Positions 63,351 through 64,000 of a stretch of DNA of 64,000 nucleotides are shown piece by piece. The stretch's first letter is position 1. The number at the start of each line of letters is the position of its first letter. The stretch covers positions 1,178,001 to 1,242,000 of the forward strand of contig JBAIAA010000433.1 in assembly GCA_037893245.1 (NCBI GenBank), in the 5' to 3' direction. The notes beneath the pieces are model-generated. The model saw only the letters and a program-made list of their open reading frames with translations. It ran no database searches and was not told the origin of the DNA. Position numbers and translations under genes: made by a program. The stretch is from Crossaster papposus (lineage: Eukaryota; Echinodermata; Asteroidea; Velatida; Solasteridae).

Positions 63351-64000
63351 AGAACAGCAAGTCCACCGCATTTATTTCTTTGAAGTGGTTACTGTATTTT
63401 AGGTAAATTTTCATTGTTTTGAGTCCCATTTTTCTCACCAAAGGCCCCAGTAAGTGCTATTAAAGGGTGCATGTGACTAAATCAGTGAAAATGACTGCGC
63501 GCGAGCTCATTAATATTTTGTGATCCCTCCGGTAATTTTGAATAAGAGGTCCCTGGGGCCTATACATTGGACTGATTGTAGAAATAATATTGTGGAAATC
63601 AAGAATTGGTGACCCGTGGCTTCCAACTCGGGGGATTTCGTTCACAGAAAAGACCAATACCAGGGTCTATTTCGCATAGAGGCGGGGGGCTACATTAATA
63701 CCTGGGCCCAGAGCTGGGCCACCAGTTTAGGGGTGGTTTGTGTGGAGGGGAGTATAACAAAAATGTATTTGGTCAACCCCCATAAATTTGAAAAGAAAAT
63801 TGTTCTAGGAGTCTTAATCTTTGATTTCCAGTCAAAAAAATATGGCCACTTTACTCATGAGCGTCACCAGGCGGCGCTCTTTCTTTAATTTTTTGTGTTG
63901 GTTACAATGAGCGCCGTATTTAGTGTAGTGGAACCTATATGAATCAAAGATGGCGGCGCACTAAACTGTAGCGCGCCATTTTACGCGCCATTTTAGAACA

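Larger units (their letters stand above)
1..64000. repeat. Satellite array, ~642-644 bp monomer, about 90 copies
   Basis: The same unit recurs head to tail across the whole window. Taking TGAATCAAAG as the monomer start, starts fall for example at 13606, 14239, 16140, 16784, 29014, 30302, 63296 and 63940. Landmarks in order are an ATGGCGGC box, two CGCCATTTT boxes, a T-rich stretch, GGGTGCATGTGAC, TGCGCGCGAGCTC, GATCCCTCCGG, GGTGACCCGTGGCTTCC, CTGGGCCCAGAGCTGGGCC, GGAGGGGAGTATA and GAGCGCCGTATTTAGTG. All copies read in the same direction and both window edges cut a monomer. Reading frames through the unit lack consistent ATG starts, so I treat it as non-coding. Function is unknown; pericentromeric, centromeric or other heterochromatic satellite is possible but not shown. 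Confidence 0.97.
48843..64000. repeat. Homogenised type B block, period 644 bp
   Basis: Apart from the MITEs, monomers here are very alike: antisense and sense landmarks recur every 644 bp from 56,532 to 63,616 with only scattered single-base changes. Monomers carrying a MITE measure 966 bp (644 + 314 + 8), as between 51,546 and 52,512. Common variants are GCGCGTGAGCTC for GCGCGCGAGCTC and GTAATGTTG for GTAATTTTG. Confidence 0.9.

Noticed and set aside
63610-63640. CENP-B box resemblance in CCCGTGGCTTCCAACTCGG
   Set aside because: CCCG and TTCCAA occur in the right order, but the spacing is off by about three bases and the CGAA part is not matched. I do not claim a CENP-B box.
11217-63657. 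Recurrent antisense frame of 65 residues
   Set aside because: It starts at TTG, not ATG, and is kept open only because the monomers are nearly identical. The same DNA is also open on the other strand, as expected for low-divergence repeats.
1250-63888. Recurrent sense reading frames of 63-137 residues, one per type B monomer
   Set aside because: They begin at GTG or similar in GACCCGTGGCTTCC, not at ATG, and end differently in different monomers; single-base indels in the A-tract and the 12 bp loss shift the frame. The longer versions simply run into a MITE. No splice or start context supports translation.
1-64000. CRISPR-like or prokaryotic repeat system
   Set aside because: Repeats are contiguous units of about 640 bp without spacers, and the embedded elements are eukaryotic DNA transposons.
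1-64000. rDNA intergenic spacer or tRNA-derived satellite
   Set aside because: No rRNA segments are present, and no A-box/B-box pair or cloverleaf could be made from the monomer.

Overview
This window is almost entirely eukaryotic satellite DNA. From base 1 to base 64,000 it is one tandem array of a monomer of about 642-644 bp, roughly 90 copies, all in the same orientation and running off both ends. The array is interrupted by two kinds of mobile element. No intact protein-coding gene, rRNA, tRNA or CRISPR array is visible. A relic transposase with a plausible GT-AG intron, a TATA box and a poly(A) signal points to an animal genome. From memory, the transposase termini resemble Tc1/mariner-like proteins common in fish and some marine invertebrates, and the small GC-rich element inside its intron has ends of a kind widespread in marine animals. 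I cannot name the species.

Layout: 1-10,088 holds 'type A' monomers (period about 642 bp, AATAATTGTGG, ATTGATACC, A-tract after GTATA), including two copies of a 3,209 bp five-monomer higher-order repeat. 10,089-15,495 holds a local 633 bp deletion subfamily plus three copies of a foldback MITE. 15,496-22,021 mixes type A and 'type B' monomers (period about 644 bp, AATAATATTGTGG, ATTAATACC). 22,022-34,916 and 34,917-45,494 are two tandem copies of a block of 16-17 monomers, each carrying three 1,922 bp trimers. 44,724-48,842 has a 1,289 bp dimer repeat. 48,843-64,000 is highly homogenised type B array with five MITE copies starting beyond its left edge element and a 2,576 bp four-monomer echo.

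Mobile elements: (i) twelve copies of a palindromic hAT-like MITE (249-315 bp, 8-bp target duplication AGTGGAAC), all at exactly the same base of the monomer but in both orientations (seven one way, five the other). (ii) One 1,676 bp Tc1/mariner-like element (26,465-28,140, TA duplication, terminal inverted repeats of about 32 bp) that has lost the middle of its transposase. A 184 bp GC-rich MITE lies inside the intron of that relic.

How it fits together: nothing here looks like a gene network. The sequence records array evolution: unequal exchange making nested higher-order repeats at 2, 3, 4, 5 and 16-17 monomers, transposon capture and co-amplification, element inversion, and presence/absence of the Tc1-like element plus one monomer between two otherwise near-identical blocks. 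The most promising signals are the fixed-site, two-orientation MITE and the promoter-type motifs (YY1-like ATGGCGGC, CCAAT, CRE-like) carried at high copy number.
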